A DNA stretch of 64,000 nucleotides from Phenylobacterium sp. GTDB taxonomy: Bacteria > Pseudomonadota > Alphaproteobacteria > Caulobacterales > Caulobacteraceae. Made by a program: the position numbers and the translations under genes. Each line of letters opens with the position of its first letter. Position 1 is the stretch's first letter. Of the stretch, positions 19,231 through 28,100 are shown piece after piece. Location of the stretch: NCBI RefSeq assembly GCF_030651185.1, contig NZ_JAUSCJ010000041.1, forward strand, positions 157,693 through 221,692. Direction: 5' to 3'. The notes under the pieces are model-generated. The model was not told where the DNA came from. It saw only the letters and a list, made by a program, of their open reading frames with translations, and did not search any database.

Positions 19231-20133
19231 TTACCCAGCCCAGGCCGCCTTCAGCTCCGCCGCCTGGGCCAACCCCTGCGCCAGGCCGGCCCGCGCGGCA
19301 TTAGCGCGTTTGCGGAAGTCCATCAGGTTGAGGCCCATGGCCGCCTGGCTGCCCGCATCGGGGCCAATCAGCACCACCTTGCCGCCATCCTTGCGCAGCA
19401 CGTCGAGTTCGGCCTCGACACGGGCGGCCGTGGCCTGGGCCGCAGCTCCGGCGGTGGCCCCGCCGCGCACCTGGACCACGACGACAAGGTCGTAGCCCGT
19501 CGCCTGGTCGGCATTAAGGGTGGAGCGCATGCCGCCGTCGATGTAGCGGCGGCCCTCCAGGGTGACCGGGGGATAGACGCCGGGCACGGCGCAGGACGAG
19601 GCCACCGCGCGGGTGACGCCAACGCCGGAGTCCTTGGTCCACATACGGAACTCACCGGTGATCGCATCGACCGCCGAGCAGGCGTAGCCGCGCTCGGGCC
19701 AGGCGTCGTCTGGCAGGCCCGCGAAGGACCGGCCGAAGCTCTGGATGAAGGTGTCCTCGTCCGGGGTTTGGGCGGCCAAGGCGAAGGCGCCGATCTCGGC
19801 GCGGACCTCCTGCGGATCCCGGACGCCGCCTTGCGCCTCGGCCATCATCTTCACCAGGACCGAGAGGTCGGCCGCGGGCGCGCTCGAGGCCGGTTTGGCC
19901 TGTCCTTCGGGACGCGGCGCCGGTGGGGGTTCGGCCAGGATCGGGTCGGCCAGGGTGGCGGCGTCGGCCCCCAGGGCCAGGCGCGCGCCCACGAAGGACC
20001 CCGCCGAGGTTCCCATGATGAAATCGGCCTTGCCGAGATCAACTCCGCCCTGGGCCAGCCCCTGGATCAGTCCCGACTCCCAGGCGATGCCCACCGGCCC
20101 GCCGCCGCCCAGCACCAAGGCTTTCGTGGTCAT
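19231..20133 (-). CDS. Patatin-like phospholipase family protein
   Basis: LVLGGGGPVGIAWESGLIQGL, GTSAGSFVG (nucleophile elbow), DGGMRS; start chosen at MTTKALVLGGGG. Confidence 0.9.
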   Translation of the reverse strand: MTTKALVLGGGGPVGIAWESGLIQGLAQGGVDLGKADFIMGTSAGSFVGARLALGADAATLADPILAEPPPAPRPEGQAKPASSAPAADLSVLVKMMAEAQGGVRDPQEVRAEIGAFALAAQTPDEDTFIQSFGRSFAGLPDDAWPERGYACSAVDAITGEFRMWTKDSGVGVTRAVASSCAVPGVYPPVTLEGRRYIDGGMRSTLNADQATGYDLVVVVQVRGGATAGAAAQATAARVEAELDVLRKDGGKVVLIGPDAGSQAAMGLNLMDFRKRANAARAGLAQGLAQAAELKAAWAG

Positions 20134-20346
20134 GGTGGTCCCTTCCCTGCACGCTCTCGTTGGAGACAGGGTCGGACGGGGCAATGGCGATGTCCATCAA
20201 AAGGTCGACAGGCGTGGCCGCCGGGGGGTGGCCACGCCTGTCTGGAGATCCGGCCGGTAACTCCCCCAAGCCCAGCCGTTCCGTCCCGCCCGAAGGAAAG
20301 ACGACGGGCCATCTCCAGGCCCTTTCCGTGCGCCAGAGCCTGGGCC

Positions 20347-21204
20347 CTAGCGAAGCTTGGTCATCGTGTCGTAGGCCACCTGGGCGCCGATCAGCTGCGG
20401 GGTCTGGCGGCTAGGGCCGCTGCGCTTCTCGAAGCCCGCCCCGTTCACCGCCACCCACTTGGCCTCGCCCTTCGGCGGATTTCCGGAGGTGGTGAACTGG
20501 GCCCGCACCGTGGAGGTGGGCAGGTGGGTGACCTTGACCGTGAAGGTGACCCCGGTGGGCGACGAGGCGTCATCGTCGGGCAGGATCTCGATCAGGTACT
20601 GGATGCCCTGGCCCATGGCCAAGGTCTCCAGGTACTGGATGTCCATCCGGTCCTCGCGGGACTGCTTGGCCGAGACCTTGCGGATCACCGCCTCGCGATC
20701 GACGATCCGGGCGCCCGCCGACAGGAAGGTGTTGAGGATCGAGCTCTCGACGCTGCGGGTGAAGTTGTTGCTGCGGAAGCCGTAGCTCGAGTCGGTCATC
20801 CGCTCCTGGTACTGGCGGCTTTCGCTGGCCGAGGCCGCCATGCCGCTGGAGGCGCTGGCCGCCCAGCCCCGGCCGCGCACGGCGGCGCCCTGGCCGACCG
20901 CGATCCCGGCCGAGCTGGTGGTCTGGACGCTGTCGTACTGGCTGGTGGCGTCCTCGATCAGCTGGCGGTTCCAGAACATCAGCATGGTGGGCCGCCCGGC
21001 GCCGGCGTACCAGCGCGCGAAGCTCGACGAGGACGTGTAGTTGCCGGCGTCCGGATTGGCGCTGGGCGGCGGGGTGTTCACGTCGGGCATGCCCTCGCGA
21101 TAGGTCACCGCCGGCGCCTGGGGCCGGTACGGCTGGGCCATGGCGGGGCCGGCGACCAGGAGGGCCGTCAGCGCCGTGGCGAAGAGCTTGGTTTGGTTCG
21201 ACAT
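20347..21204 (-). CDS. Exported protein of unknown function; possible CsgG/LpoB-like fold in C-terminal half
   Basis: Signal peptide MSNQTKLFATALTALLVAGPAMAQ; segment ILNTFLSAGARIVDRE...YLETLAMGQGIQYLIEILP recalls CsgG/LpoB-type domains (by eye). Confidence 0.55.
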   Translation of the reverse strand: MSNQTKLFATALTALLVAGPAMAQPYRPQAPAVTYREGMPDVNTPPPSANPDAGNYTSSSSFARWYAGAGRPTMLMFWNRQLIEDATSQYDSVQTTSSAGIAVGQGAAVRGRGWAASASSGMAASASESRQYQERMTDSSYGFRSNNFTRSVESSILNTFLSAGARIVDREAVIRKVSAKQSREDRMDIQYLETLAMGQGIQYLIEILPDDDASSPTGVTFTVKVTHLPTSTVRAQFTTSGNPPKGEAKWVAVNGAGFEKRSGPSRQTPQLIGAQVAYDTMTKLR

Positions 21205-21231
21205 CGAACCCTCCTGAGTCTTGAGACGCGC

Positions 21232-21693
21232 TTAGTCGGCGCCGCGGATTTCGACGTAGTACTGGGCCGAGTTCAGGCGGGCCGAGTTCTGCTCGAAGGT
21301 CACCATGGCGTTGGGCTGGACGAAGAGGCTGGTCCAGGCCTGGGCGCCGTCGGTGGGCACGCCGTTCTGGTCGTACCAGCTGGCGCGCACCTGCAGCGGC
21401 AGGGCGACATTGGTCTTGTTGCGGATCTGGACGGTGATCTTCTTGAAGCCCGTGGGGCCGGTGGAGACGTAGGCGCCCTCGGTGTCCAGCAGGCTGTCGA
21501 CCTTGAACTTGCGGCCGACGTACTTGGCGAGCGTGTTGTCGATCACCCGGACCGAGTTCAGCTCAGGACGGATGTTGTTCTGCTGGTCGATGCGGACGCC
21601 ACCCTCGGGCGGGGTGGTTTCGCAGGCGGCCAGGCCCAAGCCGAGCACGGCGGTGGCGGCGACAATGGTCAGGTGTTTGCGGAAGGAGGTCAT
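21232..21693 (-). CDS. YcfL-like (DUF1425) lipoprotein
   Basis: Lipobox LGLAAC; NSVRVIDNTLAKYVGRKFKVDSLL...ITVQIRNKTNVALPLQVRASWYDQNG. Confidence 0.75.
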   Translation of the reverse strand: MTSFRKHLTIVAATAVLGLGLAACETTPPEGGVRIDQQNNIRPELNSVRVIDNTLAKYVGRKFKVDSLLDTEGAYVSTGPTGFKKITVQIRNKTNVALPLQVRASWYDQNGVPTDGAQAWTSLFVQPNAMVTFEQNSARLNSAQYYVEIRGAD

Positions 21694-21710
21694 GGGATTT
21701 CCGTTCTCTT

Positions 21711-22877
21711 TTAGTGGGCGCGCACGAGGCACAGCTGTTTGCGGTTGGCGTCGGTGGCGCAGGTGACGGGCTTTTCGGCCACCGGGACGCCGGCCTTGAG
21801 GAAGTTGGCGGTGAGGTTCAGGCTCCTGCCGCCGGCCCCCATCGTCAGGACGTGGACGGTGTCGGGCAGGGAGCTCCAGGTGCGGACGTCGGCCTGGGGC
21901 TTGGAGCTGGAGGAGACGATCAGGAGCACCCCGGACAGCACGCCGACAGCGGCGACGGCGTCGCCGTATTGGCCCCCCGCGCTGAATGCGCCGTTGTTCT
22001 CCGACAGCGCCACCGTGGTGTCGGACAGGAAGCTGCCGATGCCCCCGGTAGTGGCCTTGAACTGGGCCTTGCCGGCCAGGATCTTGTCGATCTCCCGGCC
22101 GCCGCGGGTGGAGGCCTGATAGAAGATATCCTCCATCGGATAGGCCTGCATGGGGGCCGCGCCGTTCATCACCTGGACCTGGTTTTCCAGGATCGGCTTG
22201 CCGCGCCGGTAGACGAAGAAGGAGTGGCTGGCGCCGTCTCCCAGCTTGCGCGGGGCCATGCCGGTTTCCACCAGCACCAGGGTGTCGTCCTTCTCGCCGA
22301 TGCCGCCATAGGTGGGGCGCAGCTTCTTGAGCTGGACCATGGTCTCGTCGCGCAGGTCGGTGTCGCCGTTGAGATGGCTGGCCCAGGCGTCGAGGAACAG
22401 CAGCAGGGCGAAGTCGGACCGATTCTGGTCCTCCTCGGCGAAGGCGTCCTGCATCAGGCCGCGCCGGAAGGCGGCCCGGGCATTCTCATAGTCAGCGTCG
22501 TGCAGGTAGATCAGGCCACGGTACAGGAACACCATGGCCCGCTCGTAGGGCTCGCCTTTGAAGTCCTTGGAGCCTTCGTCGTACCAGAGCTTGCGGGCCT
22601 TGGCGGCGTTGGCGTTGTCGGCGAACACCGAGTCGACGCGCAGGATGGCGTCGTCCAGGGCCGGCTTTGCGGTGGCGTAGTCGGCGCGCCAGAAGGCCCG
22701 GGCGCCGATCTCCATCTGGTTCAGGACCCGATTGGTGGGCAGGTCGCTGGCCAGGCGGTCGACGAAGATTTCCGGTCCCGCGTCATAGGGAACGGGCGGC
22801 AGGAGAGGCGGCGGCTTGGCCTGGGCCGAGCCGAAGGCGGCGACCGCAAGCGCCCCTGAAAGGGCTGCGAGTTTCAT
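21711..22877 (-). CDS. COG3014-like exported protein with TPR-like region
   Basis: Signal peptide; GEPYERAMVFLYRGLIYLHDADYENARAAFRRGL. Confidence 0.65.
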   Translation of the reverse strand: MKLAALSGALAVAAFGSAQAKPPPLLPPVPYDAGPEIFVDRLASDLPTNRVLNQMEIGARAFWRADYATAKPALDDAILRVDSVFADNANAAKARKLWYDEGSKDFKGEPYERAMVFLYRGLIYLHDADYENARAAFRRGLMQDAFAEEDQNRSDFALLLFLDAWASHLNGDTDLRDETMVQLKKLRPTYGGIGEKDDTLVLVETGMAPRKLGDGASHSFFVYRRGKPILENQVQVMNGAAPMQAYPMEDIFYQASTRGGREIDKILAGKAQFKATTGGIGSFLSDTTVALSENNGAFSAGGQYGDAVAAVGVLSGVLLIVSSSSKPQADVRTWSSLPDTVHVLTMGAGGRSLNLTANFLKAGVPVAEKPVTCATDANRKQLCLVRAH

Positions 22878-22885
22878 CGTCGGAC

Positions 22886-23527
22886 CTAGCGGTAGACGAC
22901 GTCGTCGCGGTTCTCTTTCTTGAACTCGTACAGGTTCGACCAGATGATTTCGCCGTACTCCATGTCGAGCAGCTCGAAGGTGTACTGGCTGAACCGCGAG
23001 GTCGTGCCCGTGCGGGTGTCGATGGCGTCCCGGGTGCCGATGCGGCCCACCAGGCGGTAGTCGGCGCCGGCCTGGGCCCGCGTGCGGCCCGTGGTGCCGA
23101 CGTCCACCTTGCCGGCGTCCTTCAGGGCGCGTTCTTCCTCCACCGCCCCGGCGTATTCGCGGCCGATGAAGCGCATGCGGCCGCCGGCGGCGCGCAGCAG
23201 GTTGACCCGGATGCGGTCGGTGATCAGGGCCTTGTCGATGATCTCGGAGCTCTCGTTCCGGAAGAACTTCGGGTCGACGATGATCCGCGGCGGGGTCGGG
23301 CGATTCATCAGTTCCGGCACGTTCAGCAGATCGCGGAACATGGCGTCGGCCATGGAGACGATGTCCTGGCTCTCGGTGCCCACGCCCCGCACCCCGTCGG
23401 AGGTGGTGGTGTCGCGATAGACCGTCGCCGAGCCCTGCGGCTTCAGCTTCGGCGCGGCCAGGGCCGGTCCGGCGGCCGCGAAGCCGAGGGCGGCCAGCAG
23501 GCCGATGGTGGTGGTTTGAATGCGCAT
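22886..23527 (-). CDS. Penicillin-binding-protein activator LpoB-like protein, no lipobox
   Basis: IVSMADAMFRDLLNVPELMNRPTPPRIIVDPKFFRNESSEIIDKALITDRIRVNLLRAAGGRMRFIGRE...ADYRLVGRIGTRDAI; start at MRIQTTTIG. Confidence 0.75.
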   Translation of the reverse strand: MRIQTTTIGLLAALGFAAAGPALAAPKLKPQGSATVYRDTTTSDGVRGVGTESQDIVSMADAMFRDLLNVPELMNRPTPPRIIVDPKFFRNESSEIIDKALITDRIRVNLLRAAGGRMRFIGREYAGAVEEERALKDAGKVDVGTTGRTRAQAGADYRLVGRIGTRDAIDTRTGTTSRFSQYTFELLDMEYGEIIWSNLYEFKKENRDDVVYR

Positions 23528-23631
23528 GATCGCCCCCTTGGCGTGGACGGCCCTTGGGGTGGCCGCCTGAAATTTCAGAGGGTCATCGGCCGCGCCCGAC
23601 ACGCGGCCGAATCCCCGTGTTTGGCCTGTGG

Positions 23632-24150
23632 TTACTTGCCGACCGAGGCGCTCTGCAGCGCGGGCAGGTAGGCGACCTGGAAGTCCGGATAGATCGCGTA
23701 GGTCGCGTCCAGGATCTTCTGGTACTCCGGGTTGGTGGAGTGGTTGACGTACATGTAGAGCGCCATGTCGTTCAGCGAATTGAAGGACAGGTCGGTCGAG
23801 GCGCGCAGGAACTCCTCGCCGCCGATGGACTTCAGCGCGATGCCCCGGCCCATGGCCGCGCCGGCCTTCTTGCCGAGGAAGCCGCCGACGAAGGGCACCT
23901 GTTCCATGGCCTTCTGACCGGCGTAGTTGCCCGCCATCGAACCGATCTGGCCGGCGGCCTTCACCGACATCGACTTGGTCACCCAGCCGGCGGTGACGCC
24001 GTCGGAGGTGAAGGGCGAGGCGTACTTGCCGGCCGAGCCCTCGATGGGGGCGGGCGCGGTGAGCGCGGTCGGGGCGGCGATCGGCGGCGCGCCCCAGGCC
24101 GTCAGCATCAGAGCCCCGGCGACGACGACGGGAATATGGATCTTCTTCAT
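23632..24150 (-). CDS. Exported protein of unknown function with glycine-zipper-like segment
   Basis: Signal peptide; AGNYAGQKAMEQVPFVGGFLGKKAGAAMGRG; same orientation as the LpoB-like gene. Confidence 0.6.
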   Translation of the reverse strand: MKKIHIPVVVAGALMLTAWGAPPIAAPTALTAPAPIEGSAGKYASPFTSDGVTAGWVTKSMSVKAAGQIGSMAGNYAGQKAMEQVPFVGGFLGKKAGAAMGRGIALKSIGGEEFLRASTDLSFNSLNDMALYMYVNHSTNPEYQKILDATYAIYPDFQVAYLPALQSASVGK

Positions 24151-24439
24151 CTCGGTTGGCCCCCCAGCCTTTGAATTGTGGGTTCACGGGTGATCGTTCA
24201 GCTCACCGGCGGACGCTCTCCAGGTCCGCCGACAAGCCGTCCCCGCGAGAGGCCGGGATCCTGTCGGCTCGGGTCCACACACCACCTTCGGCGGCAGGCG
24301 CGGGCGCGCCTTGGACAGGAATGACAGGACACTCGGTCGACCCTTGGGGGTAGGTCTTTAGAGTTCGCAAACCCTGTCTGACGGCTCGCGCCCGTCCCCG
24401 CATGATCCAAACGGACTATGCGCCCCGATCTGGGGGGTC

Positions 24440-26131
24440 TCAGGCTGCGGCGCGGCGCAGGACCTCGTCCCAATGCTTCAAGGCCATCAGGTGGCCGATG
24501 CCGGGGACCACCCGAACCTCGCGGGGCTTGTCCCCCAGATAGTCCAGCAGATCGGCCAGGGGCGCGAAGACGTCCTGGTCGCCGTGCCAGACCTCCAGCG
24601 GACAGGCGAGGTCGGCGACGGTGAGGTTGCGGGCGCGGCGGAAGGCCTTCACCTCGTCGGCCGCCCCGCGGCTCGTGCGGGCCAGGGCCTCGCCGACATA
24701 GGTGGCGATGTAGCTTGCGATGTGGGCGTTCTCGTCGAAATAGGCCGCGTCACCCGGGGAGCCCCCGACCGAGCCGCGGACAACGCGTTCCACCAGCTGC
24801 GCCGACATCCGCAGGCGCAGGATGGCGTAGAAGGTCTCGATCACCCACGGATTGTTCTCGATCCGCGAGCGGAAGAGGGTGAGCGGGTTCTTGTGGTGGA
24901 TCTCGCTGACCGGCCGGGGCGGACGCCCCGAGCACAGCAGCACCCCCGCGGCGCGGGGCCCCAGGCGGATGGCGGTCTGGAGGGCCGAGGGCGCGCCGGA
25001 GAGGATGGCGCCGATGCGGACCTCGGACAGGCCAAGCTGGTCGCAGAGCTCCACCATGTCATCGGCGACGCTGTCAAAGCTATAGTCCGGGCTGGGGTCT
25101 GACTGTCCGAACCCCGGCCGTTCGGCGCAGATCAGCCGCAGGTTTAGCTCGCAGGCCAGGCCTTGAGCCCCCGGCGGCAACAGACTGGACCCCAGGCCCT
25201 CATGGAAGATCAGCACCGAGCGGCCGGCGGGAACGCCATAGTCGCGATAGGCCAGGCGGCGGCCATCCCGCAGGGTGATCGCCACCACCGGCGGGGCGTC
25301 GGCGCTGGCCAGGGGGATCATGCCGGGGGTCTGGATCTCGATGGCGCTGGCCACTGAGGAGAGCTGGGTCAGGGCCCGGATCAGGTCGCTCTGCCGCTTC
25401 AGCCCCATCTTGTCGAAGATGGCGCGGAGCTGGTTGCGCAGGGTGTTGACGCTGACCTCCAGCTCGTCGGCGGCCTCCTTCAGCGAGCGGCCATCCCGCA
25501 GCTTGCGGGCCAGGCGCAGCTCGGCCGGCGTCAGGCCGAAGCTCTCGCGGATGGACGACCACAGCCTGCCGGTCTCCTCCACCGCCGGGAAGATCAGGGC
25601 ATAGGCCTGGTCGTCGTCGGCCAGCTCGATGGCCGCGGCGTCGGCGACGCCCGGCAGGGCGCGGGCGGGCGCCACATAGGCGAAGCAGGGACCATCGTCC
25701 TCGCCGCGATCCAGGCGCAGGATGGTCTGCCCCCCGGCCTGGGCGCGGGACTGGGCCAGGGCCCGGGTCAGGGCCTCGGCGTTGCCGGGGTCGTCGAAGC
25801 CAAGCTCGGCCCCGACCTTCATCCGCCCGAGGCTTGAGGCCATCACATCCCGGGCCAGTGTGTTGGCGGCCAGCACCTTGCGCCGCGACGACAGCACGAT
25901 CCAGCCGATGTCGTTGCGCCCGGCGGGGATGGGGCCCTCCTCGGGCCGCGCGGTCAGGCGGGCGACATCCTGGCTGCGGGCCATGTCCTGCGCCGCCTCG
26001 GGGGGCATGTCCTGCAGGTCGCCGGCGTCGGCCAGGGCGTCGATGAGCTGCTGCCAGGAGTCGGGATTGGCGGCGACCTGGTACATGGTCTCGATCACCA
26101 GGGCGACATTGGCGCTCTTCGTATCGTCCAT
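24440..26131 (-). CDS. LuxR-type HTH regulator fused to alpha/beta-hydrolase-fold domain
   Basis: HTH FGLTPAELRLARKLRDGRSLKEAADELEVSVNTLRNQLRAIFDKMG followed by a hydrolase-like domain VLIFHEGLGSSLLPPG...ICAERPGFGQSDP...VVPGIGHL. Confidence 0.88.
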   Translation of the reverse strand: MDDTKSANVALVIETMYQVAANPDSWQQLIDALADAGDLQDMPPEAAQDMARSQDVARLTARPEEGPIPAGRNDIGWIVLSSRRKVLAANTLARDVMASSLGRMKVGAELGFDDPGNAEALTRALAQSRAQAGGQTILRLDRGEDDGPCFAYVAPARALPGVADAAAIELADDDQAYALIFPAVEETGRLWSSIRESFGLTPAELRLARKLRDGRSLKEAADELEVSVNTLRNQLRAIFDKMGLKRQSDLIRALTQLSSVASAIEIQTPGMIPLASADAPPVVAITLRDGRRLAYRDYGVPAGRSVLIFHEGLGSSLLPPGAQGLACELNLRLICAERPGFGQSDPSPDYSFDSVADDMVELCDQLGLSEVRIGAILSGAPSALQTAIRLGPRAAGVLLCSGRPPRPVSEIHHKNPLTLFRSRIENNPWVIETFYAILRLRMSAQLVERVVRGSVGGSPGDAAYFDENAHIASYIATYVGEALARTSRGAADEVKAFRRARNLTVADLACPLEVWHGDQDVFAPLADLLDYLGDKPREVRVVPGIGHLMALKHWDEVLRRAAA

Positions 26132-26194
26132 GACTGAAACTGATTCCCCCCGCGCCCCGCACTCTAGCGAACGCGTTCGAGGAACCGCAAATTC

Positions 26195-26878
26195 TCAGTG
26201 CGCGCCCAGGGTTCCCACGATGGAGGCGCGCTGGGAGATTTCGATCCAGTTGCCGTCGGGATCGCGCACCATGGAGATGCGCGCGGTGGTCCCCAGGGTG
26301 GTGGGGGGCATGGCCTGACGGCCGCCCTTCTCCAGGATGCGGGCGTGCTCCTCGTCGACCTTGAACACCTGGAAGGTGATGTAGCGCCAGCCCTTGCCCG
26401 ACATCCCGGCGTCGGAGGGCGCGTCGGGGCTCTCCTCCAGGATCAGCAGGGTCTCGCCGGCCCGGAAGGCGCCGGGCGTCTCCTCGGTGAGGCCCAGGCC
26501 GTGGGTATAGAATCTCCGATGGGCGGCGAGATCGCGGACCGCCAGGCGGATGCCGATCTGGGTGACACCCTCGTGGCCGGGCGGAACCAGGGTCACGCGG
26601 GCGCCGTCCGGATCGGTGAGGGCCTTCGGCGCCGTCAGCCCCGGCCGGGCGACGATCAGCTCGCGGTAACCGGTGGCGGGGGTGTCGGGCAGGGGGTCGG
26701 CATGGTGGTTGATCTTCAGTACCGAGCCCAGGGCGTCGTGGCGGTGCTGGTCCTGGCCGCGGCGGATCTTCAGCAGGTGGTCGAAGGGAATACCCGCCTC
26801 GCCCTGCCAGAAGGCCAGCATGGGTTCGAGGTGATTGGTGGACAGCCCGATGTCGACCCGTGGTTTCGCCAGTTCCAT
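26195..26878 (-). CDS. VOC family (glyoxalase/dioxygenase-like) protein
   Basis: Paired VOC-like modules (GLSTNHLEPMLAFWQGEAGIPF; IGIRLAVRDLAAHRRFYTHGLGL; MVRDPDGNWIEISQR); start at MELAKPRV. Confidence 0.85.
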   Translation of the reverse strand: MELAKPRVDIGLSTNHLEPMLAFWQGEAGIPFDHLLKIRRGQDQHRHDALGSVLKINHHADPLPDTPATGYRELIVARPGLTAPKALTDPDGARVTLVPPGHEGVTQIGIRLAVRDLAAHRRFYTHGLGLTEETPGAFRAGETLLILEESPDAPSDAGMSGKGWRYITFQVFKVDEEHARILEKGGRQAMPPTTLGTTARISMVRDPDGNWIEISQRASIVGTLGAH

Positions 26879-26942
26879 GACGTCGCGTCCGCCTTTAGAT
26901 TTCCTCGACTTGCCTAGCCGGCTTGGGCGTGAGACCCAAGTC

Positions 26943-26954
26943 AAACAATTGTTT
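26943..26954. promoter_or_regulatory. Candidate operator palindrome AAACAATTGTTT in divergent intergenic region
   Basis: Perfect 12-bp palindrome about 20 bp upstream of the ATG at 26976. Confidence 0.45.
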
Positions 26955-26975
26955 TAAGTCATTAGGAGACCTCCC

Positions 26976-27941
26976 ATGAAGGCAGCTGTCTATTACGAGA
27001 ACGGCGGGCCCGAAGTCCTGAAATATGAGGACGTGCCGGATCCGCAGTGCCACCCCAAGGGCGTGATCATCGCCGTCGAGGCCATCGCCATCGAGGGCGG
27101 CGACGTCCTGAGCCGCTTCGGCGGCCAACTGGTCACCAAACCGCACGTGGTGGGCTATCAGGCGGCCGGAACCATCATCGAGGTCGGCCCCGAGGTCGAA
27201 CACCTGAAGGTCGGCCAGAAGGTCGCGACGCTGATGAACTACGGCAGCCACGCCGCCCTGCGCGCCGTGGCCGCCCGCAACTGCTGGGTCATCCCGGACG
27301 GCTACGACGTGAAGATGGCCGCCGCGATTCCGGTGACCTTCGGCACCGCCGATGACTGCCTGTTCGAGTTCGGCCGCCTGAAGAAGGGCGAGACCGTCCT
27401 GATCCAGGCCGGCGCCTCGGGCGTGGGCGTGGCCGCCATCCAGCTGGCCAAGCGGGCCGGCGCGGGCCTGATCCTGGCCACCGCCTCCTCCGACGAGCGC
27501 CTGGAAAAGCTCAAGCGCCTGGGTCTCGACCACGGCATCAACTACACCCGCAGCGATGTGGCCAAGGAGGTCCGCCGCCTGACCGACAACAAGGGCGCGG
27601 ACGTCGTTGTCGACTCGGTCGGTGGCTCCACCCTGCAGGGCTCGATCAATTCCCTGGCCTATCGCGGCCGGGTCTCCCTGGTCGGCAACGCCGGGCGCGA
27701 ACCCATGGTCGTCGACGTCGGCTCACTGATGGGCGGCAACCGCTCTGTCTCAGGCGTGTTCCTCGGCGCCGAGATCGGCACCGACCGGGTGCACGACAAC
27801 GTACAAAGACTGATCAACGACGCCGCCAAGGGTGAGCTGGAAGTGGTGATCGACCGGGTCTTCCCGCTGTCGGAAGCCGCCGCCGCCCACGCCTATATCG
27901 AAAGCCGCGCGGCCGTCGGCCGCGTGGTGATGGTGCCGTAA
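26976..27941 (+). CDS. Zinc-binding-dehydrogenase/quinone oxidoreductase family (MDR)
   Basis: MKAAVYYENGGPEVLKYEDVPDP...VLIQAGASGVGVAAIQLAKRAGA. Confidence 0.9.
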   Translation: MKAAVYYENGGPEVLKYEDVPDPQCHPKGVIIAVEAIAIEGGDVLSRFGGQLVTKPHVVGYQAAGTIIEVGPEVEHLKVGQKVATLMNYGSHAALRAVAARNCWVIPDGYDVKMAAAIPVTFGTADDCLFEFGRLKKGETVLIQAGASGVGVAAIQLAKRAGAGLILATASSDERLEKLKRLGLDHGINYTRSDVAKEVRRLTDNKGADVVVDSVGGSTLQGSINSLAYRGRVSLVGNAGREPMVVDVGSLMGGNRSVSGVFLGAEIGTDRVHDNVQRLINDAAKGELEVVIDRVFPLSEAAAAHAYIESRAAVGRVVMVP

Positions 27942-27955
27942 GACCAACCTACCTC

Positions 27956-28055
27956 CGTCATCCTCGCCCTCGTGGCGAGGACCCCTCTCACGGCTTCATT
28001 CCGCAAGGCTTGAGCAACGGCTGGAGGGGTCCTAGGCACAAGGCCTAGGATGACG
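27956..28055. repeat. Nested palindromic element with self-complementary 31-nt arms
   Basis: Left arm CGTCATCCTCGCCCTCGTGGCGAGGACCCCT; right arm reverse complement CGTCATCCTAGGCCTTGTGCCTAGGACCCCT (26/31 identical). Confidence 0.85.
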
Positions 28056-28100
28056 AAACTGGGGGTCACACCCAGCATCAGATCATCAGGGAGGACATCC

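Noticed and set aside
19768-21714. 648-aa forward ORF
   Set aside because: Antisense to patatin, the unknown exported protein and the YcfL-like gene; compositionally biased and no recognisable domain.
22886-24187. 433-aa reverse ORF apparently fusing an N-terminal stretch to the LpoB-like protein
   Set aside because: The first ~220 residues are an out-of-frame reading of the 23632..24150 gene; the LpoB-like protein has its own signal peptide starting at 23527.
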